Assembly: GCA_030833685.1 (NCBI GenBank)
Contig: JAURGS010000072.1
Location: 1 to 10,220 of the forward strand
From: Rhodoferax sp.
GTDB lineage: Bacteria > Pseudomonadota > Gammaproteobacteria > Burkholderiales > Burkholderiaceae_C
DNA length: 10,220 nucleotides
Reading direction: 5' to 3'
How positions within the stretch are numbered: position 1 is the first letter of the stretch; each line of letters begins with the position of its first letter. The translations under genes and the position numbers were made by a program. This document shows positions 1 through 6,069 of the stretch, in pieces. A model generated the notes under the pieces. That model made no database searches. It worked only from the letters and a program-made list of their open reading frames with translations, and was not told the origin of the DNA.

Positions 1-1042
1 TGAGCTGACCGTTGCGCGCCTCAAGCACTTTGTAGGTCTGGCCCTTGAGCACATGGTCGTCCATGCGCTTGCCCTCCTCAAATCGGCCTTTAAGACCCGA
101 GCTGTAAAAGGTGGCTGCGTTACTGGACTCGTCCGCTCCAAACAGGTCGATGGTGACGCTGAAGTGGAAATTGATGTAGCGCTGGATGGTGGGCAGGTCG
201 ATCACACCGGCAGCGCGCAGCTGGCCGACATCGTCAGTCTTGAGCTCATTCATCTTTTGAGCAGTGCGCGAGAGCACGCGGCTGATGCCCGACTCACCCA
301 CAAACATGTGGTGTGCCTCTTCAGTCAGCATGAATTTGGTGGTGCGCGCCAGCGGATCGAAAGCACTTTCAGCCAGCGCACAGAGTTGGTACTTGCCGTC
401 CCGGTCGGTGAAGTAGGTGAACATGAAAAAACTCAGCCAGTCAGGCGTGGCTTCGTTGAAGGCACCCAGAATGCGCGGGTTGTTCTCATCACCGCTGCGC
501 CGCTCAAGCAGCGCCTCGGCCTCTTCGCGGCCATCTCGGCCAAAGTGCTTGTGCAGCAAGTACACCATGGCCCAGAGGTGACGGCCCTCCTCCACGTTGA
601 TCTGGAACAGGTTGCGCAGGTCATACATGCTGGGCGCTGTCAGGCCCAGGTGGCGCTGCTGCTCGACAGACGCCGGCTCGGTGTCGCCTTGCGTGACGAT
701 GATGCGGCGCAGGTTGGCGCGGTGCTCGCCGGGCACGTCTTGCCAGGCTTTTTCACCCTTGTGATCACCAAAGTGGATGGTGCGGTCCTGCTCACCGGGG
801 TTCAAGAAGATGCCCCAGCGGTAGTCACGCATCTTGACGTGGCCAAACTGGGCCCAGCCTTGCGGATCGACGCTCACTGCGGTGCGCAGGTACACCTCGT
901 GGTTGGTCGAGCCCTCAGGGCCCACATCGTCCCACCAGTTGATGAAGTTGGGCTGCCACTGCTCGAGTGCGCGCTGCAGTGTACGGTCGTCGCTGAGGTT
1001 CACGTTGTTCGGGATTTTTTCGCTGTAATTGATGCCAGACAT
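1..1042 (-). CDS. boxB: BoxB, benzoyl-CoA 2,3-epoxidase oxygenase subunit (C-terminus cut by window edge)
   Basis: BoxB is the diiron oxygenase component that, with the reductase BoxA, converts benzoyl-CoA to 2,3-epoxybenzoyl-CoA in the cytoplasm. The minus-strand reading frame is open from the ATG at 1042 to the left edge, giving 347 residues that begin MSGINYSEKIPNNVNLSDDR. The family is about 470 residues, so roughly the last quarter is missing. Candidate iron ligands are visible: Glu122, Glu152 and His155 in NVEEGRH, Asp213, and Glu242 and His245 in TEEAHH. Their spacing matches, with a constant offset of two, the ligands I recall for Azoarcus evansii BoxB. An AGGAG ribosome-binding sequence lies about 8 bases upstream of the ATG. 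The gene follows boxC on the same strand after a 59-base gap, so the two are probably one transcript. The frame is intact with no sign of decay. boxA is expected just outside the window. Confidence 0.96.
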   Translation of the reverse strand, partial: MSGINYSEKIPNNVNLSDDRTLQRALEQWQPNFINWWDDVGPEGSTNHEVYLRTAVSVDPQGWAQFGHVKMRDYRWGIFLNPGEQDRTIHFGDHKGEKAWQDVPGEHRANLRRIIVTQGDTEPASVEQQRHLGLTAPSMYDLRNLFQINVEEGRHLWAMVYLLHKHFGRDGREEAEALLERRSGDENNPRILGAFNEATPDWLSFFMFTYFTDRDGKYQLCALAESAFDPLARTTKFMLTEEAHHMFVGESGISRVLSRTAQKMNELKTDDVGQLRAAGVIDLPTIQRYINFHFSVTIDLFGADESSNAATFYSSGLKGRFEEGKRMDDHVLKGQTYKVLEARNGQL

Positions 1043-1101
1043 AAAGGCTCCTAGGGGTTCAAAGGGTTGAATGTGTGATTGGGTGAGGTGACCTGGAAGG
1101 C

Positions 1102-2766
1102 TTAGACGCGGTTCCAGTCAAACTGGGCTTTGTCGCCCTTGCCGTAGACCTTAAGCGCACCTTTGTCACCAACCGCGTTGGGGCGCTGAAAAATCCAGTT
1201 TTGCCAGGCGGTCAAGCGTCCAAATATTCGGGTAACCATGTTTTCCTGACCATTGAAGCGCAAATTCGCCTCCAAGCCCGTGAGCGAGTCAGGCGACATG
1301 GCCACGCGCTCCTCCACGGCAATACGCACTTCATCAGCCCAGTCGATGTCGTCGGGGTTGGATGTCACCAGGCCCACGGCGAAAGCAGCGTCAGCGTCCA
1401 GCGCCTGGCCTGCCACGGCGCGCACGGCCTCCAGCGCAGGCTGCTCGTTGTAAAAGCGCCGCTGCAGGCGGGATTCGCCCGTGGCCATGGGATACAGGCC
1501 GAAATTGGTCTCGCCCACAGTGATCTTCGGCGCGGCTGCTTGATCGTCAGGCAAGGCCAACATGTAGCTGCGGTCGCACGCCAGAGCCAGTTCCAGCAGA
1601 GTGCCCGCAAAAGCCGAGCCGGGCTCGATCAGGGCAAACAAGCTGCGCGAAGACACATCCAGGCGCGAAAAAGTACGGCGCAGCAGGCCGATCGTCTCAC
1701 GCACCAACCAATGGTTCTGGTTGGCCAGCATCACCCTGTCGCTGGCCAACACGGCAGCAGCGTCGCCCTCGGTTTTCAACAGCCACAAGCCGATATCGAG
1801 CTCATTGGTGCGCATTTGCAAAATCGCATCTTCGAGCTCGCGCGCCATGGCCAGGGGATACCAGTTCACGCCTGCGGCCTCGATGCCGGCGATGTCGCCA
1901 GGTTGAGCCCCACTGGGGGCCTTGACGGTAAAGCTGGCGGTGCGCTTGGCGCGGTCGATCTCGACCGTGACATGCTGGTAGCGCAAGGCGTCGGCTTCGA
2001 CCTTGCGTTGCAGTGGCGTCAGGGCCACGCCTTTGCCATCAGCAGGACGGTCACTCTTGGAGGCCAGCTCCAAGGCTCGTGCTTGCACCTTCTGGGCAAA
2101 AACCGCGGGCTTGGCGATGTCATCGACCAGCCGCCAGTCCTTGGCTTTTTGGCCACGCACACCCTCCACGCTGGTACAAAAAAGATCTGCGAGATCATGA
2201 CGCACGTGCTTCTTGTCGGTCACCCGTGTCAGCCCGCCAGTGCCTGGTAAAACACCTAAGAGCGGCACCTCAGGCAGGCTTACTGCACTGGAGCGATCAT
2301 CAACCAAGATGATCTCGTCGCAGGCCAGGGCCAACTCATAGCCACCGCCGGCGCTGGCGCCATTCACGGCAGCCAGAAACTTCAGGCCCGAATATTTGGA
2401 AGAGTCTTCCAAGCCATTGCGGGTCTCGTTGGTGAACTTGCAGAAGTTCACCTTGAAGGCGTGGGGCGCCATGCCCAGCATGCGGATGTTGGCGCCGGCG
2501 CAGAAGACCTTGTCATAGGCCCCGGTCACCACCACGGCGCGCACCTCGGGGTGCTCGAAGCGCAAACGCTGCACCGCGTCGTTCAACTCAATGTCCACGC
2601 CCAAGTCATAACTGTTGAGCTTGAGCTTGTAGCCCGGGCGCAGGCCGGCGTTTTCATCAATGTCAACCGCCAGGGTCGCTACCGGGCCATCAAACGTTAG
2701 CTTCAAATGCCGGTACTGGGACGGATCGGTTTGGTACTCAACACGTGTCATCGCGGTATCACTCAT
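1102..2766 (-). CDS. boxC: BoxC, 2,3-epoxybenzoyl-CoA dihydrolase (ring-opening lyase)
   Basis: BoxC hydrolytically opens the ring of 2,3-epoxybenzoyl-CoA, giving 3,4-dehydroadipyl-CoA semialdehyde and formate. The product is 554 residues, the usual size of this family, and is built of two crotonase-like halves. The N-terminal half has the crotonase signatures FCAGANI (88-94), NGASAGGGYELALACDE (135-151) and SLPEVPLLGVLPGTGG (163-178). The second half has a degenerate copy including GTLLELALACDRSYML. Cys109 and Glu166 sit where I recall the proposed active-site residues of the BoxC structure (from memory, offset of two). The start is the ATG at 2766, preceded by GGAG with 8-10 bases of spacing. 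An in-frame ATG five codons later (Met6) is possible but less well placed. The gene has its own promoter and operators in the gap to boxR and leads directly into boxB. Confidence 0.97.
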   Translation of the reverse strand: MSDTAMTRVEYQTDPSQYRHLKLTFDGPVATLAVDIDENAGLRPGYKLKLNSYDLGVDIELNDAVQRLRFEHPEVRAVVVTGAYDKVFCAGANIRMLGMAPHAFKVNFCKFTNETRNGLEDSSKYSGLKFLAAVNGASAGGGYELALACDEIILVDDRSSAVSLPEVPLLGVLPGTGGLTRVTDKKHVRHDLADLFCTSVEGVRGQKAKDWRLVDDIAKPAVFAQKVQARALELASKSDRPADGKGVALTPLQRKVEADALRYQHVTVEIDRAKRTASFTVKAPSGAQPGDIAGIEAAGVNWYPLAMARELEDAILQMRTNELDIGLWLLKTEGDAAAVLASDRVMLANQNHWLVRETIGLLRRTFSRLDVSSRSLFALIEPGSAFAGTLLELALACDRSYMLALPDDQAAAPKITVGETNFGLYPMATGESRLQRRFYNEQPALEAVRAVAGQALDADAAFAVGLVTSNPDDIDWADEVRIAVEERVAMSPDSLTGLEANLRFNGQENMVTRIFGRLTAWQNWIFQRPNAVGDKGALKVYGKGDKAQFDWNRV

Positions 2767-2788
2767 GCTGGGTTCTCCATTGAATTAA

Positions 2789-2802
2789 TGCAAAAAAATG
2801 CA
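2789..2802. promoter_or_regulatory. Second putative BoxR operator in the boxC leader (TGCA-N6-TGCA)
   Basis: TGCA-AAAAAA-TGCA has exactly the same spacing as the element at 2823-2836. It lies at about +17 to +30 relative to the predicted boxC start site, so bound protein could act as a roadblock or cooperate with the upstream site. The 20 bases between the two elements contain an imperfect dyad, TGTTGA (2806-2811) and TTAACA (2817-2822). Confidence 0.6.
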
Positions 2803-2822
2803 TTCTGTTGAATGTCTTAACA

Positions 2823-2836
2823 TGCATAATAATGCA
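2823..2836. promoter_or_regulatory. Putative BoxR operator overlapping the boxC -10 box (TGCA-N6-TGCA)
   Basis: Two TGCA tetramers are separated by TAATAA, each within an ATGCAT hexamer. The element covers the -10 box of the boxC promoter. TGCA direct repeats are the known recognition theme of the benzoyl-CoA-responsive regulators BzdR and BoxR in Azoarcus. Binding here would occlude RNA polymerase and be relieved by benzoyl-CoA. The repeats are seen directly; the protein assignment is inference. Confidence 0.65.
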
Positions 2837-2854
2837 TATTTTGAACACTGTCAA
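2826..2854 (-). promoter_or_regulatory. Sigma70-type promoter of boxCB
   Basis: Read on the minus strand, a perfect -35 box TTGACA (2854-2849) is followed after exactly 17 bases by TATTAT (2831-2826), one mismatch from TATAAT. The transcription start would fall near 2819, leaving a leader of about 50 bases before the boxC ATG. It lies in the 115-base gap between the boxR stop and boxC, so boxCB can be transcribed independently of boxR. Both elements and the spacing are close to ideal, so the promoter would be strong unless repressed. Confidence 0.75.
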
Positions 2855-2881
2855 GGATTTTTTTCAGTCCAGTTGGAAGCG

Positions 2882-3859
2882 TCAGTCGGACACACGCAGG
2901 GCTTGGCGTACCGTCTGACGCAAGCGCAGAAAGGTCTCCTGTAGTGGCTGTGCGCTGGTGTCCAGTTTGTACTGCGCCTTGGCATAAAAAGGAGCCCGCC
3001 CCGCCAGAATGCCTTTAAGGTCTTCCATGGCCTCACGACTGGCGGCCATTGGCCTGAGGTCGCCCTGCGCCTGGACCCGTCGCATGTGATCCTCCGGCTT
3101 GGCTTGCAGCCAGACCGTGGTGCACTGGCTGAGCATCTGGTTGAAGGTGGCCGTCTCAGAGACCAGCCCCCCTGGCATTGCCATGACCACAGCAGAGTGA
3201 CTCTGAAGCACCTCATCCAAGGCCCGGCGCTCGTAACGGCGGTACGCATTCATCCCGTACAAGGCCTGTAACTCCGACACATTGCAACCTGCGATTTGCT
3301 CGATTTGCCGGCTCAATTCGACAAAGGGAAAACCCAGATCCTTGGCCAGCAAAGCGCCTAGCGTCGATTTGCCTGCCCCGCGCAAACCGATCAAGGCAAT
3401 GCGCGAACTGCCCAACGCGTTGCCTGCACCCGTGCCCAAGGTCTGGCCAATAGCCATACGTACACGGTGCAGGGCCGCCTCATCGCAAGTCAGCAAAGCC
3501 TCTCGGATCAACAGCCATTCGGGGCTTGATGCGCTCATATCACCGAGCAACTCTGCCAAGCTGCACTGCAAAGCCCCAGCCACCTGGATGAGCACCAGAA
3601 TCGAGGCGTTGCCTTCACCATACTCCAGATTGGCCAGGTGGCGCTCGGAGATATTGGCGGCCTTTGCCACAGCTTTGCGGGTCATGCCTCGGCGCGAGCG
3701 CAAAGACCGAGCCCGCTCCCCCAGGGCCAATAGAAACACATTCTTCCCATCTACCTCAATGTCCACCAGATCCGCACTCCATTCAGGTCGCTCTGCCAGG
3801 CTTCGCAAAGCCGGATGACTTGGTGTTAACCCCAATTTATGCAATATATTGCTTGACAT
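2882..3859 (-). CDS. boxR: BoxR, benzoyl-CoA-responsive XRE-family transcriptional repressor
   Basis: BoxR/BzdR proteins repress benzoate genes and are released by benzoyl-CoA. The 325-residue product has the two expected modules. Residues about 46-107 form an XRE-type helix-turn-helix (LGERARSLRSRRGMTRKAVA, then ISERHLANLEYG). Residues about 152-322 form a shikimate-kinase-like effector domain with a P-loop GLRGAGKS (158-165), MPGG (228-231) and GRAPFY (287-292). The start is uncertain. The ATG at 3859 has no ribosome-binding sequence. An in-frame GTG at 3766 (Val32) has GGAG 10 bases upstream and would give 294 residues, close to the roughly 300 typical of the family. The 40 or so residues before the helix-turn-helix look like an unusual extension if translated. 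The gene is divergent from the cupin-boxD-ligase operon and upstream of boxCB on the same strand. Confidence 0.95.
   Translation of the reverse strand: MSSNILHKLGLTPSHPALRSLAERPEWSADLVDIEVDGKNVFLLALGERARSLRSRRGMTRKAVAKAANISERHLANLEYGEGNASILVLIQVAGALQCSLAELLGDMSASSPEWLLIREALLTCDEAALHRVRMAIGQTLGTGAGNALGSSRIALIGLRGAGKSTLGALLAKDLGFPFVELSRQIEQIAGCNVSELQALYGMNAYRRYERRALDEVLQSHSAVVMAMPGGLVSETATFNQMLSQCTTVWLQAKPEDHMRRVQAQGDLRPMAASREAMEDLKGILAGRAPFYAKAQYKLDTSAQPLQETFLRLRQTVRQALRVSD
3840..3853. promoter_or_regulatory. Near-match to the BoxR operator at the boxR start (TGCA-N6-TGCT)
   Basis: The tetramers TGCA (3840-3843) and TGCT (3850-3853) are separated by six bases, one mismatch from the paired sites in front of boxC. 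A perfect 12-bp palindrome, GCAATATATTGC, occupies 3841-3852. It abuts a TTGACA hexamer (3853-3858) reading toward the plus-strand operon. If boxR starts at the ATG at 3859 the element is inside its first codons; if it starts at the GTG at 3766 the element is in the intergenic region. A role in repressing the divergent operon or boxR itself is inferred. Confidence 0.4.
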
Positions 3860-3881
3860 TGTCTGAAAATCGATTTAACGT
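3853..3881 (+). promoter_or_regulatory. Weak candidate promoter for the cupin-boxD-ligase operon
   Basis: A perfect -35 hexamer TTGACA (3853-3858) points toward the plus-strand genes. The hexamer at 17-base spacing is TAACGT, a poor -10, and the 15-base-spaced alternative TTTAAC is also weak. The position, about 75-100 bases upstream of the cupin ATG and next to the operator-like element, makes it reasonable. The -10 is not convincing, and an activator or another start site may be involved. Confidence 0.25.
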
Positions 3882-3908
3882 TGATACACGCACAATAATT
3901 CATCTTAG

Positions 3909-3930
3909 CCCAAAGTGCAAGTACTTTGGG
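3909..3930. repeat. Perfect 8-bp inverted repeat in the leader of the cupin gene
   Basis: Arms CCCAAAGT (3909-3916) and ACTTTGGG (3923-3930) are exact reverse complements around a 6-base centre, GCAAGT. It ends 24 bases before the cupin ATG and just before its GGAAG ribosome-binding sequence. No T-run follows, so it is not a standard terminator. It could be an operator dyad or a leader hairpin in the plus-strand transcript. It does not carry the paired TGCA spacing seen in front of boxC, although one TGCA spans 3916-3919. Confidence 0.6.
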
Positions 3931-3954
3931 TCCCAACTTAGGAAGACATCAGAA

Positions 3955-4422
3955 ATGACGCCTGCTTTTTTGCGCGAGCACCTCGGTGTGCTGACATCCC
4001 AACTAGCCGGTCGAGCGCTCGACGCCGACCTTGACACCTGGCTCAACGCCCAGCACGGGCCCGGCAGCCCCACATACTCAGCTCTGCTCGCCGATTGCCT
4101 CGAAGGCGTCAGAGCCGGCTGGCTGTGCAACCGGCAGGCAGGCGCAATTCGCTATGGGCGCATCTTCAAGCCTGCCGAGGACCTGAACGGCTTTTCAGTG
4201 GATGTCGTAGACATGGACGACTGCGTCGGACCCCACCACACCCACCCCAACGGCGAGATTGACTTGATCATGCCCATCGAGGGTGAGGCCTTGTTCGACG
4301 GCCGACCCGAAGGTTGGCTGGTCTGCCCACCCGGCAGCAGCCACCGCCCCACCGTCAGTCAGGGTCGCGCCCTAGTGCTCTACCTCTTGCCACAGGGCAG
4401 CATTGAATTCACCCGCGCCTGA
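3955..4422 (+). CDS. DUF4863 / 4-hydroxylaminobenzoate lyase-like cupin protein
   Basis: This is a 155-residue cytoplasmic protein of the DUF4863 family, whose characterised member PnbB is a 4-hydroxylaminobenzoate lyase acting in 4-nitrobenzoate degradation. It shows a single-cupin metal site: GPHHTHPNGE gives His95, His97 and Glu101, and the second motif PPGSSH (125-130) gives His130. The start is the ATG at 3955, with GGAAG (3941-3945) nine bases upstream; the longer open frame before it overlaps boxR antisense and is not coding. It is the first gene of the plus-strand operon with boxD and the benzoate-CoA ligase. I recall homologues in other box clusters, but no step of the box pathway obviously needs it. 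It may handle an amino- or nitro-substituted benzoate or have a housekeeping role. Family membership is fairly sure; the reaction in this organism is not. Confidence 0.85.
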   Translation: MTPAFLREHLGVLTSQLAGRALDADLDTWLNAQHGPGSPTYSALLADCLEGVRAGWLCNRQAGAIRYGRIFKPAEDLNGFSVDVVDMDDCVGPHHTHPNGEIDLIMPIEGEALFDGRPEGWLVCPPGSSHRPTVSQGRALVLYLLPQGSIEFTRA

Positions 4423-4461
4423 GCTCGGGCCACACTCCCCCTCTTCATTGAATTGCGCTTT

Positions 4462-6042
4462 ATGACCCCACTACTTCCCAATTACCTTGGTGGCCAATGG
4501 CACACCGGCACTGGCGCTGGAGCGCCGCTTGTTGACCCGGTGCTGGGCACGGAGCTCGTGCGCGTTGACGCCACTGGGCTGGACTTGGCCGCTGGCTTTG
4601 CCTACGCCCGCGAACAAGGCGGCAAGGCTTTGCGTGCCCTGAGCTACCGCGCGCGCGGCGCGCTGTTGGCCGAAGTGCTCAAAGTGCTGCAATCCAAGCG
4701 CGACACCTATTACGAGATCGCCACCGCCAACTGCGGCACCGTCAAAAACGACTCGGCTATCGATATCGATGGTGGCCTATTCACCCTGGGTACTTATGCC
4801 CGCATGGGCGAGACGCTGGGTGATCGCCACACCTTGCTTGACGGCGAGCTCGCGCGCCTGGGCAAAGATCCGCTGTTTCAGTCCCAGCACGTTCTCGCCC
4901 CCACGCGCGGCCTGGCCCTGTTGATCAATGCCTTTAATTTCCCGTCCTGGGGCCTGTGGGAAAAAGCAGCGCCGGCGCTGCTCTCGGGTGTTGCTGTGAT
5001 CGTCAAGCCTGCCACGGCCACGGCGTGGCTGACGCAGCGCATGGTCCAGGACGTGGTGGAGGCTGGCATCCTGCCCAATGGCGCCCTGTCGGTCATTTGC
5101 GGTAGCGCCCGCGGTCTGATGGATCAGCTGCAGCCCTTTGATGTGGTGTCCTTTACGGGCTCAGCCGAGACCGCCGCTGTGATTCGCTCGCACCCCGCCG
5201 TCACCCAGCGATCGGTGCGCGTGAACATTGAAGCCGACAGCCTGAACTCAGCGTTGCTGCTGCCTGGCAACGAACCCGGCAGCGAAGCCTTCGAGCTGCT
5301 GGTCAAAGAAGTGGCACGCGAAATGACCCAGAAGTCAGGCCAGAAGTGCACCGCAATTCGGCGCGTATTCGTGCCTGAGAGCTGCTACCAAGCGGCGGCC
5401 CAGGCCATCGCAGCGCGCCTGGCAAAAACCACAGTGGGCAACCCGCGCAATGAGAGCGTGCGTATGGGCGCGCTGGTTAGCCGCGAGCAGCTGCAATCGG
5501 TGCAAGCCGGCCTTATCCGGCTCAAAACACAGACGGAGGTGCTGTTCGATGGCAGTACCCAACCCCTGATCGACGCCGACGCTAGCACGGCCTGCTGTGT
5601 CGCGCCCACACTGCTGGGCACGCGCAATGCCAGCGGCAGCGCCCAAGCCGATCTGGTACACGACACCGAAGTCTTCGGCCCGGTGGCCACCTTGCTGCCC
5701 TACGCCCACGTGGGCAACGACGTTAGCCACGCGCTGGCCCTGGTTCGCCGCGGCCAGGGCTCGCTGGTGTGTTCGCTCTACGGCAGCGACAGCGCCGCGC
5801 TGGCCCAAGCCGCTCAGGCGCTGGCAGACAGCCACGGTCGCCTGCACATCATCAGCCCCGATGTAGCCAGCTCGCACACCGGTCACGGCAATGTGATGCC
5901 CCAGTCGCTGCACGGCGGCCCTGGCCGCGCTGGTGGCGGTGAAGAGCTTGGTGGCGCACGCGCACTGAACTTTTATCATCGCCGCAGCGCTGTGCAAGCC
6001 AGCACCGACGTCTTGCGGCACCTCAGCACCTCGTCCAACTGA
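4462..6042 (+). CDS. boxD: BoxD, 3,4-dehydroadipyl-CoA semialdehyde dehydrogenase (NADP+)
   Basis: BoxD oxidises the aldehyde produced by BoxC to 3,4-dehydroadipyl-CoA. The 526-residue product belongs to the aldehyde dehydrogenase superfamily, in the branch resembling the dehydrogenase half of PaaZ. Visible signatures are the cofactor-binding stretch INAFNFPSWGLWEKAAPALL (155-174), VIVKPAT with Lys182, SFTGSAET (230-237), the general base Glu257 in VNIEADSLN, and the catalytic Cys296 in KSGQKCTA. I chose the ATG at 4462 over the in-frame TTG at 4453 because family members begin close to this point. Neither has a recognisable Shine-Dalgarno sequence; the 39-base gap after the cupin gene is pyrimidine-rich. 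Translation may therefore be weak or coupled to the upstream gene. The frame is uninterrupted and the length is normal. Confidence 0.95.
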   Translation: MTPLLPNYLGGQWHTGTGAGAPLVDPVLGTELVRVDATGLDLAAGFAYAREQGGKALRALSYRARGALLAEVLKVLQSKRDTYYEIATANCGTVKNDSAIDIDGGLFTLGTYARMGETLGDRHTLLDGELARLGKDPLFQSQHVLAPTRGLALLINAFNFPSWGLWEKAAPALLSGVAVIVKPATATAWLTQRMVQDVVEAGILPNGALSVICGSARGLMDQLQPFDVVSFTGSAETAAVIRSHPAVTQRSVRVNIEADSLNSALLLPGNEPGSEAFELLVKEVAREMTQKSGQKCTAIRRVFVPESCYQAAAQAIAARLAKTTVGNPRNESVRMGALVSREQLQSVQAGLIRLKTQTEVLFDGSTQPLIDADASTACCVAPTLLGTRNASGSAQADLVHDTEVFGPVATLLPYAHVGNDVSHALALVRRGQGSLVCSLYGSDSAALAQAAQALADSHGRLHIISPDVASSHTGHGNVMPQSLHGGPGRAGGGEELGGARALNFYHRRSAVQASTDVLRHLSTSSN

Positions 6043-6069
6043 TTCCACCAGACCCGAAGGAGACCTTGC

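Noticed and set aside
53..1054. Long plus-strand open frame (333 codons) opposite boxB
   Set aside because: It is antisense to a fully conserved boxB frame with its diiron motifs; long mirror frames are expected from GC-biased third positions. No domain is recognisable.
1043..1101. Search for a promoter or terminator between boxC and boxB
   Set aside because: The 59 bases hold only the boxB ribosome-binding sequence; no convincing -35/-10 pair or stem with T-run was found.
1201..2250. Long plus-strand open frame (349 codons) opposite boxC
   Set aside because: It is antisense to the conserved crotonase-type boxC, has no ribosome-binding site or recognisable family, and its composition is typical of a mirror frame.
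3664..3954. Upstream extension of the cupin reading frame
   Set aside because: The extra 97 codons run antisense to the boxR helix-turn-helix and across the promoter region. The ATG at 3955 has a proper ribosome-binding sequence and matches the family length.
2778..4454. The 9-mer CATTGAATT occurs at 2778-2786, 4411-4419 and 4446-4454
   Set aside because: The copies lie in unrelated contexts (before boxC, inside the cupin end, before boxD) with no shared flanks or spacing, so I treat it as chance.
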